From Amaranthus tricolor (Eukaryota > Streptophyta > Magnoliopsida > Caryophyllales > Amaranthaceae): DNA of 64,000 bases. The position numbers and the translations under genes were made by a program. This document shows, piece by piece, positions 1 through 10,338 of this stretch; within the stretch, counting starts at the first letter, position 1, and each line of letters opens with the position of its first letter. The stretch spans positions 2,521,501 to 2,585,500 of the forward strand of contig NC_080062.1 of NCBI RefSeq assembly GCF_026212465.1. The letters are read 5' to 3'. The notes under the pieces were generated by a model. The model saw only the letters and a program-made list of their open reading frames with translations. It was not told the origin of the DNA and searched no databases.

Positions 1-279
1 TCTTCAATCTTCATAACAAAAATACAAAAACGAAAATAAATCATACAGAACAGCCAAATACATAGAAACACGAGAATTAAATTGAACCAATAGTTAAAGG
101 TTTTCAAAGATCCAATAATTAAATCTCTCTCCCCCTTATCTATATTAAATCCTCCATCTATACCCCAAAATAAAAAATACATAAAAACGTAAATAAAAAC
201 CACATATTGGTCCAATAGTTAAAAGTTCCTCTCTTATCTATAGACGATACTTCAGTCTTACCCCCACTCCTCTCTAGCC

Positions 280-633
280 TAGAGGTGTTCAATGGGCCGG
301 GTTAGAGCGGATCATATCAAATGTTAAACGGGCCGGGGGTTAAGCTCGTTTAAATACGACCCACTTTGACCTATTTTTTAAAATTTCATAAAATAATTTC
401 TTTTATTATATTTTTATGGCCCGTTAGGTCAATTCAACTATGAATATAACAATATCATATAAAAATATTAAAAAAACTGGTAAAATATTTTTTTACAACC
501 GATCTCTATAACTATTCAACCTGGCCCGACCCTTTACACAAAGGCCCATTAATGACCCCACCCGCTAATGACCCGTTAAAATATGACCCGACTATTGACC
601 CATTGGGTCGACCCACCCTGTTGAACACCTCTA
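280..633. mobile_element. hAT-type MITE, 354 bp
   Basis: Both ends carry the same 13-bp terminal inverted repeat, TAGAGGTGTTCAA. The element is flanked by a perfect 8-bp direct repeat, CTCTAGCC, at 272-279 and 634-641. An 8-bp duplication with TAGAGG ends is typical of hAT transposons. The interior holds repeated GACCC/GGGTC motifs and no ORF of note, so it is non-autonomous. Confidence 0.85.
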
Positions 634-641
634 CTCTAGCC

Positions 642-1809
642 TTACTCCATCCCCTCTCATCTCTAGACGATACTCCAACCTTACCTCGAAAATACATGGT
701 TTAATTTGGATTAGCCTTATTGCAGAGCTTTTTAAGTATATTTAGGACAGTTTGATAGTTAATCTCCCTTTCTTCAGATGAAGATTGGCAAAGTTTTTGT
801 TTAATCCTAGTACATAACTCATCTCTATTACTAGGATCAGAAAAATCTCTTCCATAACGTTTAAAAAATCTTACAAATATATTCTTTTCATAAGCCTTTG
901 CTGTTCTATAAAGATTGTTGAACTTTTACTTAAAATACTACTTGGTAATGGTATATTTGTAGCTTCAATAATTGTGTTTGTAAGTAATAATCCAAGTATA
1001 AGAATGCATGTAATTCATTGAATATGGGTGTTTTTAGTTGTATTCTTCATTTTTGCACAAATTAAGAAGATTTGGAATGTGGAAAAGACTTAAAAGAGAG
1101 GAGTTGATGTTGGGTTTTTGGTTAAGAGTGTGTGTTGCCTTATATAAGGAAAATGTTCCACACTAGACAACAATTGGTTAATAATTCTAGCTAGTCTTTT
1201 TCTAAATAGTTGTTGGCCGAAGCTAACTACCTGAAAGTATTGAATTGTCTATTAGTAATCAGTAATTATATATGAGTTGTCCTATTTGAAGAAAGAAATG
1301 AGATATGTCACTATATATAAACTTAAGGAGTAACTTTCTACTATTACAAATTCATTTTAATAGTGAATATGTTTTGAATTTAACTGTAAGTGGATTATTT
1401 TTTTACTTTATTGGATTCGTCATGCCATTTTCTTGATAAGTATTGATTGTTAAGCCATTTTTTAAGTTAGTTGTTTCAATTAGTTGTTGTAAAAATGCTT
1501 GGTAAAAAATTAATATATGTGAGTTGTTAATTGTTTGTTAGGAGAAAATTTGTCAAAAAGTATTGGCTTAAAAGTCATTTACTATTTGACTCATGATCAA
1601 AAAGTTATTTTCTAAAACTTCATATCTATACGGTGAAAATCAAATCTTTAAATCGAATCTTTCTTACAAGAGTGAAAGAGATTATCTACTATTTTTTTTA
1701 ACATGGGATGTCTAATAATTTTAAACCTCCTATTTTTGAAAATGTGTCTTTACTAGTTATCTTATTATCAATATTTCTTCTTCTCTTTTAGTATGTTTCA
1801 CAAATTAAC

Positions 1810-1864
<55 letters not shown>

Positions 1865-2562
1865 AACAATCTCAAGAAATTTACCAAGACAAAAGAATAT
1901 CAAATAAAATACTCTCTATGTATCTACAAACTATGTTGTTGTTGGAGTCGTAAATTGTAGGAGTAGTATTAGTTATATATAAAAGATTTATTTAAGAATT
2001 TCATACTTTTTGGTTTACTTTCTTCTTATGGCTTCATATGTCGCACTTTTAAATTTTAATTACTCTAACGTCTATTTGGTTAACGGTATTTATTACTGGT
2101 AATGAGAATGATTTGTAGTATATATTTTCATGATACGTATTATGTCATTCTCATGGTAATGAAAGTTTTTTTGTAAAAAAGTTTTTTTTCACCATTTTCC
2201 ATTACCACCTAATGCCACATTTTTAAATGGCAATGCATTAAAATGAATTTTGCGAAGAAAATGTGATTGTTGAGGGAGATAAGCATGGTCATTAAACGTT
2301 TGTCATGAGATATTCCTACAAAAAGTACACTAACTTTCCTTTTTCATTTTCACTATTTAGTACCGATTACTAAACATTGACTTGTGCATTTGGATACCAT
2401 ATTAAATTGGGAGAAAGATTCTAATGACTTATAAATTGTCCTCACTATTTTTAACTGATTAAAGTAGAACAAATCATCCTTAACAATTTGATTATTGGCC
2501 GGGCGCCTAATTTTACTATGGGTGCTTATAAGAAGATTCATTTTAGGTGGTTATTATTGGTG
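642..2562. other. AT-rich spacer, no gene seen
   Basis: I see no credible coding region. The stretch contains a (TTA)n tract (1810-1862) and, near 2075-2240, a piece with the ATTTGGTTAACGG / GGTAATG style of a degraded MITE end. Nothing else is recognisable. Confidence 0.5.
1810..1862. repeat. (TTA)n microsatellite
   Basis: About 17 uninterrupted TTA units in AT-rich spacer DNA. Confidence 0.95.
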
Positions 2563-2570
2563 TCGTTACT

Positions 2571-3020
2571 AGGGATAGCAACGGGTCGGATCTAGACCGG
2601 ATCCAAATTCGTTTTCAAGAGTAGGACCCAGATCCAAATCCGGATCCGGATCCAGGGGTCTAGATTTTCAAGACCCTTCGAATCCACGGGTATAGATTTT
2701 CAAGCAAAATTTGGTGATGAATATCATCTTTCTATACAAGGCCTAATCCTGTAGGAAATAACTAATTTCCACTCACAACTAGCACTTGATTTCATCTAAT
2801 TAATTAAGCTTCATAAGATCGGATTGTGCTTATCAGAAAATCAGTTGGACTTTACCAATTAAATAGCCCATAAGCCTAGTATATTTGATGTATATAAAAA
2901 AAAGGGTCCGGACATTTTTTGAGATCCGACCCGAATTCGATGGGTTTAAATTTTTTTAGGATCCAGACCCGTGAAACAAATACGAATTCGGATCTGGTCC
3001 AATACCTATTGCATTCCTAC
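2571..3020. mobile_element. hAT-type non-autonomous element, 450 bp
   Basis: A perfect 8-bp duplication, TCGTTACT, flanks the element (2563-2570 and 3021-3028). The ends are imperfect inverted repeats: AGGGATAGCAACGGGT on the left, and on the right a sequence whose complement reads GTAGGAATGCAATAGGT. The interior is rich in GGATCC and GGGTC motifs and has no transposase ORF. Confidence 0.75.
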
Positions 3021-3188
3021 TCGTTACTTTGGAATTATTGAAGTTCTTGACAATTTTTGTCTGGTAAGGGACTGCCAAATTTGGTTTTAGTGCAATGTTC
3101 TTAGGCTTGATCGTGTAGACAATAGCTGTATAGTGTATAAGTTGGATCAAGAGTCTACGTGCTAGTCTTTTTGACTTTGTACTTGGTA

Positions 3189-3436
3189 CTCCCTCCAACT
3201 CGTATTAATTTTTATATTTAGATTTTATACATTATTCAATGCATTAATTTAATTCTAAATATATCTAACTGTGAATAATTAAAAATTATAAAAAAATAAA
3301 TAGTAATAAAAATTATATTGAGATGAATCAAACAAAATCCCACTTGACTATATTTTGACGTCTAAATTAAGAATTAAATATAAATTAAAAGTGATCAATG
3401 AATCTAAATATGACAATTGATATGAATTAAAGGGAG
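3189..3436. mobile_element. Stowaway-type MITE
   Basis: It starts CTCCCTCC and ends AAAGGGAG, flanked by TA on both sides. This is the Stowaway/mariner terminal signature. It is AT-rich and non-coding, about 248 bp. Confidence 0.75.
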
Positions 3437-3854
3437 TATTTTTTAGAAGGATAAAATTTTAAATTTTGCATATTATCTAATGCACTAATTCAATCCTAAA
3501 TATTTCTTGTAAACGTCTCTTAGAAAGATAGTCCCTCAGGAGACAGACTGATCTTTTAAAGGGCCGTGTTATTTTAATGACTCTTTTAAATTAACTATCG
3601 TTGCTTTTACTCGAAAATCAACTTTAAGATGGTTAGGATTCGGTGGGATAGACAGAATTAAAGGATTTAGCTTTACTTAACACATTTATTAAATAAAGCA
3701 CATGATTTCATTCCTTTATCCAACCAAAATTTAAACATGATCGTGTTGAAATAAATTAAGATTGAACACTTGAGGCTTAATTGCTCATTAGGCTTGAAGA
3801 AGTGCACGTCTCAACATATTTTCTCATTTAAAATAAGTTTTAATAGATAAAAAA

Positions 3855-4060
3855 AACAAGTTTTGATCGGTACAAATTAATTTTTATCGGTGTAAATCAG
3901 TTACAATAAGGAAGATTATCTTTAATCAGGTACAAAATATTTTATAATCAGCAAAAATCAATTAAGTAAAATAAGTTCTGTAAATCGGTTATAATTAGTA
4001 AAAATTTACTATAATCAATAAAAATAAATTTTAATCTGTAAAAATTAATGTTTGTTAATT
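3855..4060. repeat. Degenerate short-period repeat (AATCRGTAAAAATTA-like)
   Basis: A motif close to AATCGGTAAAAATTA recurs at irregular spacing of roughly 20 bp. It resembles the cleaner 20-bp array at 12050-12170. There is no coding potential. Confidence 0.5.
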
Positions 4061-4294
4061 GTATTATTTATTTTATTGAAAAGTATTTTCATAATTATAA
4101 TTTATAACAACAATTTTCATAGTGTTTATGATAATTTTTAGTTATTTATAATTAGTCTGAAAAATATTTAAGTTTTATTCTATATACTTAATATCATATC
4201 CTATTTATTTTTTTTTTATTGACAATCCTTGGAACATTAATTGTAACTTTATCACGTATATTCCAAAAATATATTGTCATATGAATCATTATTA

Positions 4295-4548
4295 CTCCCT
4301 CCTATTCAGCTCAATTGTCCCATTTGTTTTTTCACACTTGCCGAGGCAACATTTTAACTCTTAATATCTCAAATTATGCTTAATTAAAAATTATAAAAAG
4401 TTGATATTAATAATCCTTGTATTGAGACGAATCAAACAAGATCCCATATGACTATGTTTTAACTTATAGATTAAGAGTAAAATACAAATTAAGAGTGACA
4501 AGTGAATAGTGCCAAAAAAAAAATGGGACAATTCAGCTGAATAGGAGG
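4295..4548. mobile_element. Stowaway-type MITE
   Basis: The left end CTCCCTCCTATTCAGCTCAA is mirrored by the right end TTCAGCTGAATAGGAGG, with TA at the left border. About 254 bp, non-coding. It lies some 450 bp upstream of the PPR start codon. Confidence 0.75.
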
Positions 4549-4811
4549 TAGTATTATATTATATATATCATCGTCAATAACTACACAAATCAACTTTTTA
4601 TAATAGCTTATATAAGAAAAATTTAAAGATTTTTAATGATTATATTTGTAGAATAAGTTTAACAGTGTTACAACGACTCGTTTAAAGGCTAATTTTTTCA
4701 TCGCATTTTTTTAAACTTGTTAATTAATAAAACGAAAATCATTATTCATAAATTTTTTTAAGTAGAATTTTCATAATATTTTATTTCAAATTATTATGTA
4801 GAAATAAGTTC

Positions 4812-4830
4812 AAACCCTAAAAGTGGCCCA
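4812..4830 (+). promoter_or_regulatory. Telo-box and site II element upstream of the PPR gene
   Basis: AAACCCTAA (4812-4820) is followed at once by GGCCCA (4825-4830), the complement of the site II motif TGGGCC. The pair lies about 180 bp upstream of the PPR start codon. In plants this combination marks genes for organelle and ribosome biogenesis, which fits a PPR gene. Confidence 0.55.
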
Positions 4831-5006
4831 ACAATAATCGAAAAATTGTATGAGAAAGAAATGAAGCACAGAAATAATCGCCCAAGAGAGAAACGAAGCA
4901 CAGTTATAAAAACAGGTAAAGCTCCCATCTTTAAACATATCCATTAATCATTATCCAGTTCAAAGCTTTCATCTTTGCAAGATTATAGTGAATTTCTCGG
5001 TGTATA

Positions 5007-6761
5007 ATGCCTAAACTAGCTTCAATTTCTAGAGACACTAAATCCATTAGAACCCTATTTGCAATTGTATTAAAGGGTAATTGGTATCAACTTTTGAATC
5101 CCCAAATTAATTTGGGATCAGTAACAGTAGAGAAAGCATTATCACAGCTTCCATTAGACTTTTATAATTCATGGGCTTTTTATGAATGGGTTGAAAACAT
5201 TCCTGGGTATAAACATTCTCTTGAAGTTACTTGGTCAATGATTCATTTGCTTACAAAATATAATCACTTTAAAGTTGCACAGAAACTGCTTGAGAAAATT
5301 GCTCATAGAGATTTTTTATCTTCACCTACTGTTTTGAATGCTCTTGTTGATGCCCATAATGATTCTGAGTTAAATTCACAGATTTTTAGTTGGTTGGTGA
5401 TTATTTATGCAAATTCTAAGATGACCCATGATGCAATTCAAGTGTTTGAGCATATGAAAATTAATAAGATTATGCCCCACTTACATGCTTGTACTGTACT
5501 TTTGAATTCACTTGTGAAAATTGGGTTGATTTCTATAATGTGGAAGATATATAAGAAAATGTTGAAACTTGGAGTTGTTCCTAATCTTTATGTGTATAAT
5601 GTGTTGATTCATGGTTGTTGTAAGTCTGGGGATTTAGAAAAGGTAGAAGAATTGTTGGTTGAAATGGAATTGAAGTGCATTTTACCTGATCTTTTCACTT
5701 ATAATACATTGATTTCTTTGTATATGAAGAAGGGTAAACACTATGAGGCTTTATCGGTTCAAGATAGGATGGAAAAAGCCGGTGTGAAACCAGATATTGT
5801 GACTTATAATAGCCTTATATTTGGGTTTTGTCGGGAAGGTAGGATGGGGGAGGCTTTGAGGCTTTTTAGTGAAATTAAGGGTGCAAATGCCAATCTTGTG
5901 ACATATACAACTTTGGTTGATGGATATTGTCGAGCTAATGATCTAGCGGAAGCGTTAGATTTATGCAAAGTAATGGAGCGTAAAGGTATCTATCCTTCTG
6001 TTGTTACTTATAATTCGATTCTCCGCAAGTTGTGTGAGCAAGGTAGGATAAGAGATGCGAACAATCTCTTGAATGAGATGGGTGAGAAGAAGCTAGAACC
6101 TGATAACATCACCTGCAATACGTTGATTAATGCGTATTGCAAGATAGGAGACATGCAATCTTCCCTAAAAGTAAAAAACAAGATGTTGGAAAGCAGGCTG
6201 AAGCTTGATCAATTCACTTTCAAGGCTTTAATACACGGTTTCTGCAAGGCTAGACAAATTGATAGTGCAAAAAAGCAGCTATTCGAAATGCTTGATGCGG
6301 GCCTTTCTCCAAATTTTTCTGTCTATTCGTGGATTGTTGATTGTTATTGTGACCAGGATGATGAGGATGGAATAGTTAGACTGCCGAGTGAGCTTGTAGG
6401 AAGAGGTCTTTGTGTTGATATATCAGTTTATCGAGCTCTTATTAGAAGTCTATGTAAGAAGGATAGGATTGAATGTGCTAAACGAGTTTTTAGTTGTATG
6501 GAAGAGAAAGGAATCAATGGAGATAGTCTTGTGTACACTAGTTTGGCGTTTGCTTATTTTAAAGCAGGCAAGGCTAACACTGCTTCTAAGCTTTTGGACG
6601 AGATGTACAAGAGGCGTTTGAGCGTAACTTTACGAATATATAGATGTTTCACTGCTTCGAATGCTAGGGAGAAGAACATACTAGGAGTGTTTTGGAATCA
6701 CTTGGTACAAAGAAAGCTGATCTCTAAGATTGTCAACAGGAAGCTGCAAGAGCTAGATTGA
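5007..6761 (+). CDS. Pentatricopeptide repeat protein, P class (At5g38730-like)
   Basis: A single intronless ORF of 584 aa, as is usual for plant PPR genes. From about residue 120 to 540 it is a run of roughly a dozen 35-residue helical-hairpin repeats with the family signature (for example VTYNSLIFGFCREGRMGEAL, VTYTTLVDGYCRANDLAEAL, ITCNTLINAYCKIGDM). It has no E, DYW or SMR tail, so it is a P-class protein. Such proteins bind organellar RNA one base per repeat and assist splicing, stability or translation in mitochondria or chloroplasts. Overall wording is close to Arabidopsis At5g38730 from memory. The N terminus has some basic and hydrophobic residues, and I cannot tell which organelle it targets. 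The ATG at 5007 gives the longest frame and sits about 180 bp after a telo-box/site II pair. I see no lesions. Confidence 0.95.
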   Translation: MPKLASISRDTKSIRTLFAIVLKGNWYQLLNPQINLGSVTVEKALSQLPLDFYNSWAFYEWVENIPGYKHSLEVTWSMIHLLTKYNHFKVAQKLLEKIAHRDFLSSPTVLNALVDAHNDSELNSQIFSWLVIIYANSKMTHDAIQVFEHMKINKIMPHLHACTVLLNSLVKIGLISIMWKIYKKMLKLGVVPNLYVYNVLIHGCCKSGDLEKVEELLVEMELKCILPDLFTYNTLISLYMKKGKHYEALSVQDRMEKAGVKPDIVTYNSLIFGFCREGRMGEALRLFSEIKGANANLVTYTTLVDGYCRANDLAEALDLCKVMERKGIYPSVVTYNSILRKLCEQGRIRDANNLLNEMGEKKLEPDNITCNTLINAYCKIGDMQSSLKVKNKMLESRLKLDQFTFKALIHGFCKARQIDSAKKQLFEMLDAGLSPNFSVYSWIVDCYCDQDDEDGIVRLPSELVGRGLCVDISVYRALIRSLCKKDRIECAKRVFSCMEEKGINGDSLVYTSLAFAYFKAGKANTASKLLDEMYKRRLSVTLRIYRCFTASNAREKNILGVFWNHLVQRKLISKIVNRKLQELD

Positions 6762-6839
6762 GTGAATGATCATAGCTTTTTCTTGCCCAAGATTAAATTT
6801 AAATGAAGCGAGCAATACTGATGGCTTGTTAAATTGGTT

Positions 6840-7022
6840 TGGGACCTATATTATTGGACACGGGTACAGATGTTGGATACCCATACGTGTCCAAGTGTTG
6901 GATACGTCTATATATTCAATTTTACATCTAAAATGAAGTGTCTAAGTGCCATACCAATGTCCGAGTATCAAGGATCTTAACACGGGTACGTAAAGCAAAA
7001 TGAAGAGTCCGAGTAACAGAGT
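6840..7022. repeat. Dispersed GGACACGGGTAC-type repeat
   Basis: Recurrent blocks (GGACACGGGTACAG, CGTGTCCAAGTGTTGGATAC, CACGGGTACG) partly mirror each other, suggesting a degraded foldback MITE. It lies directly downstream of the PPR stop codon and may be in its 3' transcript. No ORF. Confidence 0.4.
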
Positions 7023-8222
7023 TTGGGACTATAAACTTGTGACCACCAATTTACCTTTTTAGATGTTTATAGCCTGAAAGGGGCATTTGGATTTTTGAGC
7101 TGTAAAATAAGGTAATTTTCATATATGCTTTGTTCTCTTAATTAGGCTTCAATTCACATGACAAGTGTGATTTTTTTTCAGTCACTTGAATGTTTGCTTT
7201 AATTTAATCAGTGTTTTGAAAGATTTTGTATAGTTAGTGATTTCAAAGCTGAAGATTTGGATTATTTTTCTTAGATTTGGATTAAAATTTGGTAAGTTTA
7301 TGGAGGGATTACTGAATAACATTGAATTGAAAGATATATGAAGATTCTTCTGCATGTGCAGTAGACAGTTAACAAGAACAGAAACCAATAAGCGGCTTTT
7401 TGGGTCGATATCTATTAGAGATGCCGTGTAGCGGTAAGTACCTTATCTATTCTCGATCTTGGGTTTAATTTCTTCATTGCAGATAGTATGCTGTGTGACT
7501 TATGCCTATGCTTGGTTTGCAGGTTTAGGCTTTGGCTCTGTAACTCTTAGACTGCTGTTACGATTCAGGATGATGTTGAACGTGGCGTGGGTTTAGGCTT
7601 CAGATATGGCTAATGGCATTGGCTGCAGAGTTGTTGCTTACGAAAAGAGCAAACGATACGTTAGTATTTGAAAGCTTTTTAGCGGGTAGCTTGGTCCATT
7701 TCGGTATGTCCATTGTTCTCTTTGTCCATTCTCGGTTTAGCCAATGATTTTTAGTTTTTTGGTTTCTGGTAAAATAAGTCTTTAAATTATGTGCACTTCT
7801 TATATATGTGAAAGTGCAAATGATGTTTTCAATAAGGGTGTTTCAAAAACATGAAACATCTTTGTTATTATAAGGGTAAGGTTGCCTGGTCGATAGCCAT
7901 TAGGTAATGAAATGTTGTTCTGTTATTTCCCTTTCAAACCTATTATTCTTAAGTTACTAAAAATACAAATCTGATGGGATTATGCATATATTTATAACAA
8001 AAGGAGAGAGTATTGTTATGTTGGTTTGTCAAGTGCAAAAGAGGCTGAAAAATGCACCACTTGGAAAAACGAAAGGTTTGAACTTTAAGGAGTTTTGAGG
8101 AGCTCAAAAGAGGAAGTAGGTTGAAGATGACGTGAATAAAAAGACCGAATAATGACTTTACGAATCGGGTTTGCAAGAGTATATGACAATAGATAGAATC
8201 AAACAGATGAGGAGAAATATAA
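7023..8222. other. Spacer; possible spliced 3' tail of the PPR transcript
   Basis: There is no coding region that I trust. A well-formed donor (CGGTAAGTACC near 7430) and a later acceptor (GGTTTGCAGG near 7521) would make a short intron in a long 3' untranslated region. This is inference only, because nothing shows that transcription reaches this far. Confidence 0.3.
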
Positions 8223-8450
8223 ATGGATGATCATTGAAATTGATTGATTTATTTGTAGGTTAGTGATAGATTGACCAAATAAAGTATAATCTTTAACATC
8301 AATTATCTCTCATGTTGATTTGTTGTGGTTCAGGTAGCCGACCGATGGATGATCATTGTAATTGATTGATTTATTTGTAGGTTAATGTTAGATTGACCAA
8401 ATAAAGTATAATCTTTATTATTGATTTGTTGTGGTTCAGGTAGTCAACCG
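8223..8450. repeat. Tandem duplication, about 122-bp unit, two copies
   Basis: Copy 1 (8223-8344) and copy 2 (8345-8450) both begin ATGGATGATCATTG and both contain TTGATTTGTTGTGGTTCAGG followed by GTAGYCRACCG. Copy 2 lacks about 16 bp (in the ATCTTTAACATCAATT region). No gene. Confidence 0.85.
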
Positions 8451-8847
8451 ATTAAGGCTTGGCAATTCATAGTGTAAAGTATCAGCTGTATTGCGATCAC
8501 ATTGTAGAAAATTTTGAGCTAATTATGAACATAAAGATTAATAATGTTTCAAATTGGAAATTTATGCATCACAAAATTTCAATCTCCCATAAGTACAAAA
8601 AAAAACCAATGGAAATTATCAGCAAACCCAAGTAAACAACAGTGACAGAATTAGTCACTTGACAGAAAAAACAGAGAAACAACAAAATTATTCCCTACTC
8701 GAAGTCTCCGACCCTAGCATTCGTGTCAAGCTCGAGTATAAACCGATATCGGAATCTCAATGTACGATGATGGTATTTCGAGGTATAATTAAGAGTCCGA
8801 GCATGATAATAGACCAAGAGAGCCTTGAAACTTTAGTCAAACCTTAA

Positions 8848-9894
8848 TCAAGCAGAAGACACATCCGAGCCAGAATCACTTTCATTTCTGTCCTTCCAAC
8901 AAGATTTAAAAATCGATCTAGGCGATCCACATGCATTGGCCTTAACAAACTGGTAATAAATCACCGCGCTATTATCTCCAAAGTCTTCATAATTCTTGCA
9001 TCCTGTATAGTATCCATCAACACCCAAATTCTTTAGGTCGGATTCTAGAAGTTCCTCGTGATCATCACAATGAACAGCTAAGGAAAATTCGTTTCAACTA
9101 ACTGATCTAACTTCATTTCTTTCAGGTCATACCCCGCAGCTTCGAAACTGGCATAACTGAAACTATCTTCCGGTGTGACATGGATTGTAGATATTCTGTT
9201 GTTTTGGATTGAATTCATCGAATAGCCACAGGTCAAAATCAAAATCACATATTGTGGACTCCGGAAGGATTTTTCGTATGCCAGAGGACTCGATCATATC
9301 ACGTGCTGAATGGTTCGTCTTGTAAAAGACCGATGCACGTTTTTTGTTCAGACTAGTCATGCACATCTCAACAGTGAAATTCTGATGAGAATTAAGGGAA
9401 TCCACACTGGCTGAATAAACATGCCATTTTTGTGAGTTATGCATACTTCCTATCACAAATGCTTCACTTCCGGATCCAAGCTTACTGAAGTAGCTATCTA
9501 GAACGGCGACTTCTTCAGAAAAAGCTCGGTGTGAAAATGGTTGAGCACTTGGGAATATGAAGCTACCACGCATGTACCTCACAGATGTTACAGTAAGAGA
9601 CCGGTTTTCAGCTAGTTCTAGAATGATTGGGATTGAGAGGAGCAATCTAGTCGTCCCACAAATTTTGATGATGATTTTGTGCGAGTAGATAAAAAGGCTC
9701 GACTCTGATAGAACATAGGAGTCGATAAACTCATTACTCAGAGAATCAACGATGCAACATTCAGCTGGTTCTAGGATTTTGTCGAGTTGATTTCTAGTGA
9801 AACATCGAAGGCCATCTCCAACACCGTTAGAATTGGAGATTTCGAGTCTTTTTTTGTAGCCTTCAAAGCCGATAGGGGAACTAAGCAAAGCCAT
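8848..9894 (-). pseudogene. SAMDC: S-adenosylmethionine decarboxylase (AdoMetDC) pseudogene
   Basis: AdoMetDC makes decarboxylated SAM for spermidine and spermine synthesis. From the start codon at 9894 the first ~210 codons read as a plant AdoMetDC: the N terminus resembles the usual GFEGYEKRLEIS, the proenzyme cleavage and pyruvoyl site SESS is intact (residues 63-66), and FSEEVAVLD and WHVYSA are present. Near 9230-9233 one base is missing, so the frame leaves the family sequence and stops at 9163. The next frame then continues the family ([22 protein letters not shown]). Near 9090-9094 a second lesion, about 25 bp lost relative to the family, shifts the frame again. A third frame carries the family C terminus to a stop at 8848. 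Plant SAMDC coding regions normally have no intron, so this is one broken reading frame. With the uORF lesion nearby, a non-functional duplicate is the best reading. Assembly error could explain single-base losses but not the 25-bp one. Confidence 0.9.
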
Positions 9895-10024
9895 CTTGTG
9901 GTACACAAGGAGAGGAAATGGACTATAGCTAAGAAAGTTGTAATGTGAAAAATTTGAGAATGTACAAACAATGAGGAATAGGGAAATATCTATATAGACT
10001 TCTACGAACTATCGTATAGAGAAA

Positions 10025-10338
10025 TCAGGATGGCTTTCGAGCAAGCTGCTAAAGACCGAACAAAAATTTGGTTAGGATGAAAGAAACATAGATAAGTTGT
10101 ACTCGATGAATGTTGTATCCGTCTCTTTGAATTTGCTACACAACGTTTTTAAAGTTTTAGTTTGATTTGTGTTATGTAGCAAATTTAAATGAACTGAGTA
10201 AAGAACTTACGTTAGAGTAAGCAGTAGATTTGAATTCCTAACACCACCGTAAGGTCGAACATCTTCAATTTCGTAACCTAAGGGAGCTTCATAAAAGGAC
10301 ATACTACTTGGCTTCTTTTTCCCACCTTTAGTCTCCAT
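10025..10338 (-). pseudogene. Relic of the conserved AdoMetDC small uORF, with its intron
   Basis: The start at 10338 opens METKGGKKKPSS followed by FYEAPLGYEIEDVRP, which is clearly the conserved plant SAMDC uORF peptide. This peptide stalls ribosomes when polyamines are high and so represses the main ORF. One base is missing near the VRK position, so the direct frame ends at 10207 after 43 codons. In the correct frame the sequence runs to AYSN at 10211, followed by a GTAAGT donor (10210-10205). After an AG acceptor at 10047-10046 the uORF tail (..ARKPS, stop at 10025) resumes. That gives a 165-bp intron inside the uORF. It lies about 130 bp upstream of the main start codon, in the normal order. 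Confidence 0.8.

Noticed and set aside
6412..6621. A second frame inside the PPR gene.
   Set aside because: An out-of-frame shadow of an uninterrupted repeat protein.
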